NCBI GenBank assembly: GCA_947178015.1
Contig: CAMWWW010000151.1
Location: 1 to 6,059 of the forward strand
DNA from: an uncultured Clostridia bacterium
GTDB lineage: Bacteria; Bacillota; Clostridia; Lachnospirales; Lachnospiraceae
Length of the DNA stretch: 6,059 nucleotides
Direction of reading: 5' to 3'
Shown: positions 1 to 5,652 of the stretch, one piece after another
How the letters are laid out: the number at the start of each line of letters is the position of its first letter
Numbering within the stretch: position 1 is the first letter of the stretch
Notes under the pieces: generated by a model
Seen by the model: only the letters and a program-made list of their open reading frames with translations
What the model was told of the DNA's origin: nothing
The model's database searches: none
Made by a program: the position numbers and the translations under genes

Positions 1-69
1 ATTTGTGTAATCATTTTCGGGAAAGGGTCCGCGCAAAGAATCGCCTATAGTCCTCAAGGCACCTATTGA
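1..69 (+). other. Possible 3' tail of an upstream gene cut by the window edge
   Basis: Frame 1 is open from the first base to a TGA at 67-69 (22 codons, reading ICVIIFGKGSAQ and on). The other two plus frames stop at 8-10 and 48-50. An open stretch this short can occur by chance, and its last six codons lie inside the repeat that starts near 52, so this is only a hint of a coding tail. I do not recognise the peptide. Apart from this, 1-51 shows nothing I can name. Confidence 0.12.
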
Positions 70-200
70 AAAACGTCGGCGCATAATGAGCTTGCGAATT
101 ATGTGGTATGGTTCAGCGAGGTAGTTCACGAGCTTAGCGTCCGTTACGTTTTCCACTAAGCGAGAGCGGGGTGACGGAGGAAATAGCAGCGCTGGCTATG
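52..200 (+). repeat. MITE-like intergenic repeat, copy A (longer variant)
   Basis: This stretch is a diverged copy, in inverted orientation, of the element at 5325-5449. Shared blocks in order are CCTCAAGG-ACCTATTGAAAAA (from 52), GAGCTTG-GAATT (88-100), TTCAGCGAGG (112-121), AGCGGGGTGACGGAGGAAAT (165-184) and AGCAGC-CTGGCTAT (to 199). Copy A carries about 44 extra bases between two AGCGAG direct repeats (115-120 and 159-164) that copy B lacks. The right terminal repeat (177-200) is well preserved. The matching left terminus before 52 is eroded, with only short matches to the expected sequence. A central stem pairs 80-87 with 98-105. No open reading frame in the element suggests a transposase, so any movement would need an enzyme supplied elsewhere. 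Confidence 0.75.
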
Positions 201-296
201 CGGACTTTTCTAAAAATGATTGCAATAATGATCTTCATGGCGGATATGGGAATCTGGTCAATCGAACGCTTGTTTGTGCGCAGAAAAGTGAAATAA
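198..296 (+). pseudogene. Possible remnant or small single-helix membrane protein next to repeat copy A
   Basis: An ATG at 198, formed by the last bases of the repeat terminus, opens a 32-codon frame ending at TAA 294-296. Another in-frame ATG lies at 216. The peptide has a hydrophobic run (KMIAIMIFMADMGIW) followed by a basic tail (ERLFVRRKVK). That shape fits the last transmembrane helix and cytoplasmic end of a larger membrane protein, for example an ABC-type permease, but this is only a resemblance. There is no ribosome binding site at a normal distance: the GGAGG at 176-180 is 17 nt from ATG 198. The best reading is a gene tail left beside a repeat insertion. Chance coding is also possible. 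Confidence 0.22.
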
Positions 297-355
297 TAAT
301 CTGAAAATAGATTATAAAATGCTCTATTATAAGAAAAAACGGTTCTAAAATACTA

Positions 356-407
356 TTTCCTTCGTTATTCTCACGTGTTAAAATGAAAAACGAACATATG
401 TTATAAC
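356..407 (+). promoter_or_regulatory. Candidate promoter elements for the 465-2785 transcription unit
   Basis: Two extended -10 boxes are visible. TGTTAAAAT at 376-384 has a weak -35 (TTTCCT, 356-361) at 17 nt. TGTTATAAC at 399-407 has no convincing -35. Either would give a leader of about 50-75 nt before the ATG at 465. The region is very AT-rich, which makes such matches easy to find by chance, so the exact site is uncertain. A promoter somewhere in 300-440 is likely because no gene precedes 465 closely on this strand. The rest of 297-464 shows no RNA structure that I can recognise. Confidence 0.35.
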
Positions 408-464
408 TTAGTATGGAATAAGGTATGTCTATGTGGAATGATACGTAAAGGAGAAGAATAGGAA

Positions 465-974
465 ATGAGCAAAAGTAAAAAAAGAATTGGTATTATTGTT
501 GGCATTGTTTTGCTGATTGCGCTTACAGTGCTTATTTGTTACTTTTTATTTACTAAAAAGGAAGAAAATAATTTGCTTTTTGACGACAATGCGACGGTCG
601 GCATTATGCCGGGTGTGGATATTGACGCCAGAAGGCAGGAATTGCAGAATATTTTGGATAAGAGCATGATCGCTTTTTCGATCAATACTTCCCCTGTTTT
701 TCTAAATGGAACCTCTGAGGGGAATTTATTAATAGAAAATCCCGGAAATAACGCGAAGTTGATTCAGGTCAGCATACGGATCAATGATACGGATGAGGAG
801 ATCTATGCTTCGAAGTATCTAAAGCCGGGAACGTATATTCAAGCAGCAAAGCTGGATAAGGTTTTGGAAAAAGGGAGCTACAATGCGACCGCATATTTTT
901 CTGCATATGATGAAGAGACCACCGAATTTATCGGACAAGTTGGGGCACAGCTTACGATAACGGTACAAAACTAA
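465..974 (+). CDS. Small membrane-anchored extracytoplasmic beta-rich protein
   Basis: The product has 169 residues. A basic N-terminus (SKSKKR) is followed by one hydrophobic helix at about 8-29, which acts as an uncleaved signal anchor and places the rest outside the cell. Residues 38-66 look like a linker with a helical stretch (DARRQELQNILDK). Residues 68-169 alternate polar and hydrophobic positions like an Ig-type beta sandwich, with an ENPGNN turn (91-96), LKPGTYI (119-125) and the final strands GSYNATAYFSAYD (137-149) and QVGAQLTITV (158-167). I recall similar short anchored proteins from Firmicutes but cannot name a characterised function. Start choice: AAAGGAG at 447-453 lies 11 nt before the ATG, slightly long but the only good site. 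The gene is first of three co-oriented genes, and 49 nt separate it from the secreted protein at 1024, so it may hold or present that protein at the surface (inference). Confidence 0.85.
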   Translation: MSKSKKRIGIIVGIVLLIALTVLICYFLFTKKEENNLLFDDNATVGIMPGVDIDARRQELQNILDKSMIAFSINTSPVFLNGTSEGNLLIENPGNNAKLIQVSIRINDTDEEIYASKYLKPGTYIQAAKLDKVLEKGSYNATAYFSAYDEETTEFIGQVGAQLTITVQN

Positions 975-1023
975 AGGCAATAAGAAATAAACATACTGTA
1001 ATAGGTGCGGATAGGAGTTACTT

Positions 1024-1623
1024 ATGAAGAAAAAACATATTTTTTTGAAAACAATAGCATCTGTTTCCTTGCTTACAGGTCTTTTATTTTCGTCAATCGC
1101 GTATGCCGCTGATGTCAGCTCGACAAAGGATATTCCGATCGGTGGTTCCGGGCAGATGGAGATGGTGGGAATGATTGAACCGACCATTCTTTCCGTCACC
1201 ATGCCGAGCTTTGTGCCATTTAGCATGGGCAGCAGCCTTGCAGCGCAGAATAAGGTTATTTCTCCAAGAATCACAATGAAGAATAATTCCAATGTTCCGG
1301 TTGAGATAGATGTTGTCTACACCAAGGTGGATTTAAGCAACCTGAATAATGTTACATGGAGCAATACAGGAAATGTAGGGGATAAAGAAATTGCGATTGG
1401 ATTAAAACAAGAGGAAACAAAAGGTGAGATGCCAGAAGATCTGTCCAACGCAATATGGCTTTTGGCTAATCAGCCTCAGAATCTGCGTATTATGAATCTG
1501 GGTGCTGTGGAGGAGGATGCCGTATATGTTGTGGGTACATTGGGGACAGAAGTATCGGACAATGCAACCTTTAACGTAACGCCGACCTTTGTCGTAAAAA
1601 AGGCGGCAGCTACAACACCATAA
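1024..1623 (+). CDS. Secreted beta-rich surface protein of unknown function
   Basis: The product has 199 residues. The N-terminus is a textbook Sec signal peptide: a KKK basic region, a hydrophobic core at about 11-24, and an AYA cleavage site after residue 28. The mature protein has no cysteine, no transmembrane helix and no LPXTG sorting signal, so it is released or held non-covalently. Residues 51-100 contain the pattern EPTILSVTMPSFVPFSMG, then VISPRITMKNNSNVPVEIDV. This resembles the strand arrangement of Gram-positive beta-sandwich surface proteins (a WxL-like or fibre-subunit-like fold), but no canonical WxL motif is present. The end, ATFNVTPTFVV, reads as a closing strand. Start: AGGAG at 1013-1017 lies 6 nt before the ATG. 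It sits 49 nt after the anchored protein gene and 67 nt before the polymerase gene with no terminator seen between, so co-transcription is likely. The specific role is unknown. Confidence 0.85.
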   Translation: MKKKHIFLKTIASVSLLTGLLFSSIAYAADVSSTKDIPIGGSGQMEMVGMIEPTILSVTMPSFVPFSMGSSLAAQNKVISPRITMKNNSNVPVEIDVVYTKVDLSNLNNVTWSNTGNVGDKEIAIGLKQEETKGEMPEDLSNAIWLLANQPQNLRIMNLGAVEEDAVYVVGTLGTEVSDNATFNVTPTFVVKKAAATTP

Positions 1624-1690
1624 CTTATTAAAGCAGAAGAGGATCTGTTACAGTATGTTTATATAGAGAATTATTTTAGGAGACATATTT

Positions 1691-2785
1691 ATGGCTGTCT
1701 ATTATATTACCATTACGGCACTCACAGGGGTTGGGTGCCTTTTTATAAAAAAGGAAGATAATAAGGCTGTGCTAGGTTATCTTGTCGTATCAGCCTTAGT
1801 GCTTATTTTTTTTGCTTCTTTTCGTTATGCGATTGGCTTTGATTATTTTTCCTATCGTAGAATATACGAGAAATCTGCGGTGCAGACTTTTGAGGAGATT
1901 TTGCAGACCCGCAGGCGAGAACCGCTCTTGTATCTTTTCTGTAAGATTTCTAACCTTATGGGCGGCTCATATCATATATTTTTATTCTGTGTAAATACCT
2001 TTCTTCTTGTTGTGGCAATGCGGTTTATCTATCTGCACTCCAAGCTTCCGTGGGTTAGTGTCTATCTGTATATTACGTTACAGTTTCTTGCTTATAATAT
2101 GAATTTGGTTCGTCAATCAATCGCGGTATCTTTTTTTCTGCTCGCGTATCCATACCTGAAAGAGAGAAAAATTGTGCCATATACCATTCTTATTATAATA
2201 GGAGGGTTTTTTCATAATTCTCTCTTTATTATGTGGCCTCTTTATATTCTTTTGCCAATCAAGGGATCGCGCAGGCTGTTTGCAGGCTTAACAGGGATCA
2301 CAGTTTTGGGTTATCTCGTGTTCGATCCAGTTTTTGCTGTCCTACAGCCAATTTTTCTGAAAAAATACGTTAATTATTCACTCAGCTATTTTTGGCAGCC
2401 CAGCAGTGTTTCCTATGTAATTCCATCCGCTGTGTATGCAATCTTGATTTACCTATTTCGGAATCGAATACAGCCGTCAAGGAGAGCATTTTATCGAAAT
2501 AGTGCCATATACCAGTTTGTTATCACGCTGTTTATCACAAAGCATTTTATACTAGAGCGTTTTGCGATATATCCGTTTGCACTGTCCTTGCTTGCGATAC
2601 CAGAGATTATTGCTTCTTATCAGAAGAAGGAGGAAAAACAGCAGAAATTTGGATATAAACAGGTTGTGCTGCTATTTTTATTATTTGGCGCAGCATACTT
2701 TTGCTTTGCAGCAGCAAAAGGATATCATGGGGTATATCCTTATATCAGCTTACTAAAAAAGAGCCATTCTGCGCCAATCAGCTAG
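1691..2785 (+). CDS. epsG-like: EpsG-family putative polysaccharide polymerase (Wzy-like membrane protein)
   Basis: The product is a 364-residue multispanning membrane protein with roughly ten hydrophobic segments. It carries the signatures of the EpsG family: FRYAIGFDYFSY at 44-55 (R45, G49, D51, Y52), a NLVRQSIA motif at 138-145 after a hydrophobic helix, GGFFHNSLF at 171-179 with H175, and a conserved-type R290 in the ILERFAIYPF loop. Members of this family are thought to polymerise lipid-linked repeat units of exopolysaccharide or capsule at the outer face of the membrane. That role is known for relatives and inferred here. Start: AGGAG at 1678-1682 lies 8 nt before the ATG. The length matches full family members and no frameshift is seen. 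Unusually, no glycosyltransferase, flippase or Wzz-like gene accompanies it here. Its nearest partners are two small exported proteins, and the glycosidase downstream has its own promoter. Confidence 0.85.
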   Translation: MAVYYITITALTGVGCLFIKKEDNKAVLGYLVVSALVLIFFASFRYAIGFDYFSYRRIYEKSAVQTFEEILQTRRREPLLYLFCKISNLMGGSYHIFLFCVNTFLLVVAMRFIYLHSKLPWVSVYLYITLQFLAYNMNLVRQSIAVSFFLLAYPYLKERKIVPYTILIIIGGFFHNSLFIMWPLYILLPIKGSRRLFAGLTGITVLGYLVFDPVFAVLQPIFLKKYVNYSLSYFWQPSSVSYVIPSAVYAILIYLFRNRIQPSRRAFYRNSAIYQFVITLFITKHFILERFAIYPFALSLLAIPEIIASYQKKEEKQQKFGYKQVVLLFLLFGAAYFCFAAAKGYHGVYPYISLLKKSHSAPIS

Positions 2786-2801
2786 AAGATAAAGAGGAGT
2801 G

Positions 2802-2830
2802 TTGCATGTTGTTTTCTTGTATGGTATGAT
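2802..2830 (+). promoter_or_regulatory. Sigma-A promoter for the GH95 gene
   Basis: The -35 box is TTGCAT (2802-2807) and the -10 box is TATGAT (2825-2830), separated by exactly 17 nt. A TG at 2822-2823 extends the -10. Transcription should begin near 2837, giving a leader of about 65 nt. The promoter lies 16 nt after the polymerase stop codon, so the glycosidase can be expressed apart from the upstream genes. No terminator separates them, so read-through can add to expression. Confidence 0.6.
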
Positions 2831-2846
2831 GCATAGGAAGATGGAA

Positions 2847-2865
2847 CCGTCAGAGAACCTGACGG
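2847..2865 (+). promoter_or_regulatory. Perfect dyad in the GH95 leader (operator or mRNA hairpin)
   Basis: CCGTCAG (2847-2853) and CTGACGG (2859-2865) form a perfect 7-bp inverted repeat with a 5-nt centre, starting about 10 nt after the predicted transcription start. As DNA it is a plausible operator for a dimeric sugar-responsive repressor. As RNA it is a stable 5' hairpin that could protect the message. It is not a terminator, because no T-run follows. Immediately after it, GATATGCA occurs twice (2865-2872 and 2877-2884, 12 bp apart), which may be a second binding site. Confidence 0.45.
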
Positions 2866-2901
2866 ATATGCAGACAGATATGCAAGATGAAGGAGTTATC
2901 T

Positions 2902-5289
2902 ATGAGAAGTTTGTGGTATAGTTCTCCCGCGAAGGAGTGGGAGGAGGCGCTGCCGCTAGGCAATGGCAGGATGGGAGCAATGATCTATGGTGGTATAGAG
3001 AAGGAGCATCTTCAAGTGAATGAGGAAAGTATTTGGTATGGGAGCAGGAGAAGCAGAGAAAATGAGGATTCTCTTGCAAATCTGCCAAAGATACGAAGTC
3101 TTTTGTTTGAAGGAAAGATAGAGGAGGCAGAGCAGCTTATGAAGTGGGCTCTCTCCGGCTGCCCACAGAGCATGTCGCTTTATCAGACATTGGGAGATAT
3201 TTTCATTCAATTTGATCATGGAGGGGAAGCAGACACTTATCGAAGAGAGCTGGATCTAAATCAGGCACTGGCAAGTGTCTGTTATAGGACAGATGGGGTG
3301 AAGTATCAGAGAGAGTATTTTTTCTCATATCCCGCAGACGCCATGATAATGAGATTTGCAGCTTCAAAAGAGGGAAGTCTTTCATTTACGCTTACATTGG
3401 ACCGCTGTAAAAATTTCTATGATGGCATAGAGAAGTTTGGGGAGCAGGGGCTTTGCCTTTATGGAAATCTGGGCAGAGGTGGCTTTGAATATGCGATGGC
3501 TGTTCGGGTTAGGGTATCGGGCGGAACAGTGCGGACAGTGGGATGCCATATGATTGTGGAAGGAGCGACGGAAGCGGTACTGGCGTTCAGCGCGGATTGT
3601 ACCTACCATTATAAAAGGGAAGAAAAGGATGCAGAATGGAGGCGCTATAGAGAGCATATAGGAGAAAATGCGGCTGAAATTAGAACCATGTCAAACGGGA
3701 TCTGGGAAGAGCTTTGCGAGGCAGAGCGGTATGAGAGACAGTTTGGCGATTGTATGCAGAAGATGATGAAGAGAAAGCTCTTGGATAAGTTAGATAAGCT
3801 GCTTATGCTTTCTTTTGATATGCTTTTTCAAGAACATCGAAAAGACTATCAGGCGTTATTTTCCAGAGTTCACTTGACGATTGAGGGAGCAGAGCAGTTT
3901 GATAGATTGTCTATGGAGGAGCGTCTTTCGCTTGTTGAAAAGGGAGAAGAGGCAGGGCTTGCGCCGCTCTATGTCGATTATGGAAGGTATCTTTTGATTT
4001 CGTGCAGCCGTCCGGGAAATCTTCCTGCTAATCTTCAAGGGATATGGAATAAGGACTTAAAACCGGCATGGGATTCCAAATATACGATCAACATAAATAC
4101 GGAGATGAATTATTGGCTGGCAGAGAGTGCCAATCTTTCGGAATGTCATATGCCTTTGTTTGATCTGATACAGAGGATGGTTCCCAATGGCAGGGAAGCT
4201 GCCAAGAGACTATATGGCTGTCGAGGATTTGTGGCTCATCATAACACGGATATTTTTGGTGATTGCTGCGTACAGGATTACTGGAATCCCGGTTCTTATT
4301 GGGTGATGGGGGCAGCATGGCTCTGTACGCATCAATGGACACATTTTTTATATACACAAGATCTGGATTTTCTGAGAGAAGCATTTCCAGTGATGCGGGA
4401 GGCAGCGGAATTCTTTCTTGATTTTCTTGTGGAGCATCAAGGGTTTTTGGTGACATGTCCATCAGTATCCCCGGAGAATACTTTTGTCCTTCCCAATGGG
4501 CATAGTGGAGCGAATACCTTTGGGGTGACGATGGATAATCAGATTCTTAGAGATTTGTTTGATCAGTGTCATAAAGCAGCAAAAGCGCTTGGGGTGTCAG
4601 ATGAGCTGGACAAAAAGATACAAGAGGCAAAAGAACGGCTGTATCCCACGCAGATAGCAGAGAGCGGCTGTCTAATGGAGTGGCCGGAGGATTATAAGGA
4701 GCTTGATAAGGGACACAGGCATATTTCACATCTCTATGGGCTGCACCCGTCGGAACAGATTACGGCGGATGGGACGCCAAGATTTGCGGCAGCAGCGAGA
4801 AAAACGCTGGAAAGCAGGCTTTTGAATGGAGGCGGGCATACAGGCTGGAGCCGCGCATGGATCATCAATCATTATGCAAAACTCTGGGACGGAGAGAAAG
4901 CATATGAAAATCTGTTGATGCTTTGGAAAAAATCTACATACCCGAATCTTTTTGATAAGCATCCGCCGTTTCAGATTGATGGAAATTTTGGCGCGGCAGC
5001 GGCAATACTTGAGATGCTGGTGCAAAGCAGTGAATCCCGCATGGTTCTTTTGCCTGCTCTGCCTAGTGCGTGGAGAAGTGGAACATTGAGGGGAGTATGT
5101 GTAAAAGGCGGAGGTTGTATTGACATCGAGTGGAAAGAGGGAACGCTAGTAAGAGCTTATCTGACAGCTCACTTTGCACACAGTTTTATGGTGAAATACA
5201 AAGAAGGGCAATGTCTGGTCAATCTGAAACAGGGAGAGCGAAAAGAGATTGTGCCGAAGGACTTTTATAAAGAGGAATCCAACCTGTAA
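2902..5289 (+). CDS. GH95 family alpha-L-fucosidase, cytoplasmic
   Basis: This is a glycoside hydrolase of family GH95, whose known members are inverting alpha-1,2-L-fucosidases plus a few alpha-L-galactosidases. The first residues, LWYSSPAKEWEEALPLGNGR and then MGAMIYGG, are the typical start of the N-terminal beta-sandwich (about 1-235). A charged helical linker (about 235-315) leads to the (alpha/alpha)6 barrel (about 320-700) and a short C-terminal beta domain. Catalytic motifs are present: NINTEMNYW with N397 and N399, PSVSPEN with E525 as likely general acid, HRHISHLYGLHP, and QIDGNFG with D693. Start: AAGGAG at 2890-2895 sits 6 nt before ATG 2902 (795 residues). ATG 2887 is in frame but has no good site. 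There is no signal peptide or membrane helix, so it acts on imported oligosaccharides. The linker seems about 40 residues longer than usual. The exact L-sugar specificity cannot be read from sequence alone. Confidence 0.92.
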   Translation: MRSLWYSSPAKEWEEALPLGNGRMGAMIYGGIEKEHLQVNEESIWYGSRRSRENEDSLANLPKIRSLLFEGKIEEAEQLMKWALSGCPQSMSLYQTLGDIFIQFDHGGEADTYRRELDLNQALASVCYRTDGVKYQREYFFSYPADAMIMRFAASKEGSLSFTLTLDRCKNFYDGIEKFGEQGLCLYGNLGRGGFEYAMAVRVRVSGGTVRTVGCHMIVEGATEAVLAFSADCTYHYKREEKDAEWRRYREHIGENAAEIRTMSNGIWEELCEAERYERQFGDCMQKMMKRKLLDKLDKLLMLSFDMLFQEHRKDYQALFSRVHLTIEGAEQFDRLSMEERLSLVEKGEEAGLAPLYVDYGRYLLISCSRPGNLPANLQGIWNKDLKPAWDSKYTININTEMNYWLAESANLSECHMPLFDLIQRMVPNGREAAKRLYGCRGFVAHHNTDIFGDCCVQDYWNPGSYWVMGAAWLCTHQWTHFLYTQDLDFLREAFPVMREAAEFFLDFLVEHQGFLVTCPSVSPENTFVLPNGHSGANTFGVTMDNQILRDLFDQCHKAAKALGVSDELDKKIQEAKERLYPTQIAESGCLMEWPEDYKELDKGHRHISHLYGLHPSEQITADGTPRFAAAARKTLESRLLNGGGHTGWSRAWIINHYAKLWDGEKAYENLLMLWKKSTYPNLFDKHPPFQIDGNFGAAAAILEMLVQSSESRMVLLPALPSAWRSGTLRGVCVKGGGCIDIEWKEGTLVRAYLTAHFAHSFMVKYKEGQCLVNLKQGERKEIVPKDFYKEESNL

Positions 5290-5324
5290 AGGGGAGTCAT
5301 GAATTATTTTTGAGCAAGATACAT

Positions 5325-5449
5325 ATAGCCAGTGCTGCTATTTCCTCCGTCACCCCGCTCCTCGCTGAAGTGTAGCACAAAATTCACAAGCTCGTTTGTG
5401 CCAACATTTTTCAATAGGTTCCTTGAGGAAAATAGCTGCGCTGGCTATG
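5325..5449 (-). repeat. MITE-like intergenic repeat, copy B, with terminal inverted repeats
   Basis: This is a compact element of about 125 bp. Its ends, ATAGCCAGTGCTGCTATTTC (from 5325, continuing CTC to 5347) and the block 5425-5448 ending GCGCTGGCTAT, are inverted repeats of about 24 nt with two mismatches and one extra base. Inside, GCACAAA (5375-5381) pairs with TTTGTGC (5395-5401). The whole element matches copy A (52-200) in the opposite orientation, minus about 44 bases. It begins 35 nt after the GH95 stop, so the transcript will contain it. The long terminal stem followed by TTGTTTTTATT could end transcription. No flanking target duplication is obvious, and it encodes no protein. Confidence 0.75.
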
Positions 5450-5652
5450 TTGTTTTTATTGATATATCAGACACGTTTGCTTTCTAGCCTTTTTTCAAAA
5501 TCAAGAGATAAGTTCTTTTGCTTATCTTAGTAATATTTTTAAGCATAGTGGGTATTCTATAAGATGATGTTATAAGGACAGCAGGCTAAAGACAATTTTT
5601 ATATCTTTTCAAGCAAAGAAGGGCTGGAAAACTAATCCTTTTCACATCATTA
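5450..5652. other. AT-rich intergenic stretch between convergent genes
   Basis: No gene is seen here. AGATAAG (5506-5512) and CTTATCT (5521-5527) make a 7-bp stem with an 8-nt loop. On the plus strand, TAGTAATATTTTT follows, and on the minus strand only a broken T-run follows, so it is at most a weak terminator. Together with copy B of the repeat, this gap separates the plus-strand GH95 gene from the minus-strand Uma2 gene. Confidence 0.4.

Noticed and set aside
52..200. CRISPR array or tRNA/rRNA fragment as an explanation for the structured repeat
   Set aside because: There are only two copies in the window, far apart and inverted, with no regular repeat-spacer pattern and no tRNA cloverleaf or rRNA signature.
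306..328. AATAGA / TCTATT stem as a terminator for the 198-296 frame
   Set aside because: It has only six weak A-T-rich pairs with an 11-nt loop and no T-run after it.
819..1292. 157-residue open frame on the minus strand
   Set aside because: It is antisense to two well-supported plus-strand genes with good ribosome sites, has no ribosome site of its own, and its peptide shows no recognisable pattern.
1024..1623. Assigning the secreted protein to the WxL family
   Set aside because: The strand pattern is reminiscent, but the paired Trp-x-Leu motifs that define the family are not present.
1812..1994. 60-residue plus-strand frame inside the polymerase gene
   Set aside because: It lies in another frame of a gene with clear EpsG motifs and has no independent support.
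2900..5025. Several minus-strand open frames of 60-124 residues across the GH95 gene
   Set aside because: They are shadows of a strongly recognised enzyme gene and none has a plausible start context or motif.
5506..5540. AGATAAG / CTTATCT hairpin as a terminator
   Set aside because: The stem is AT-rich and the T-run is interrupted by TAGTAA on the plus strand and further broken on the minus strand, so it is too weak to call.
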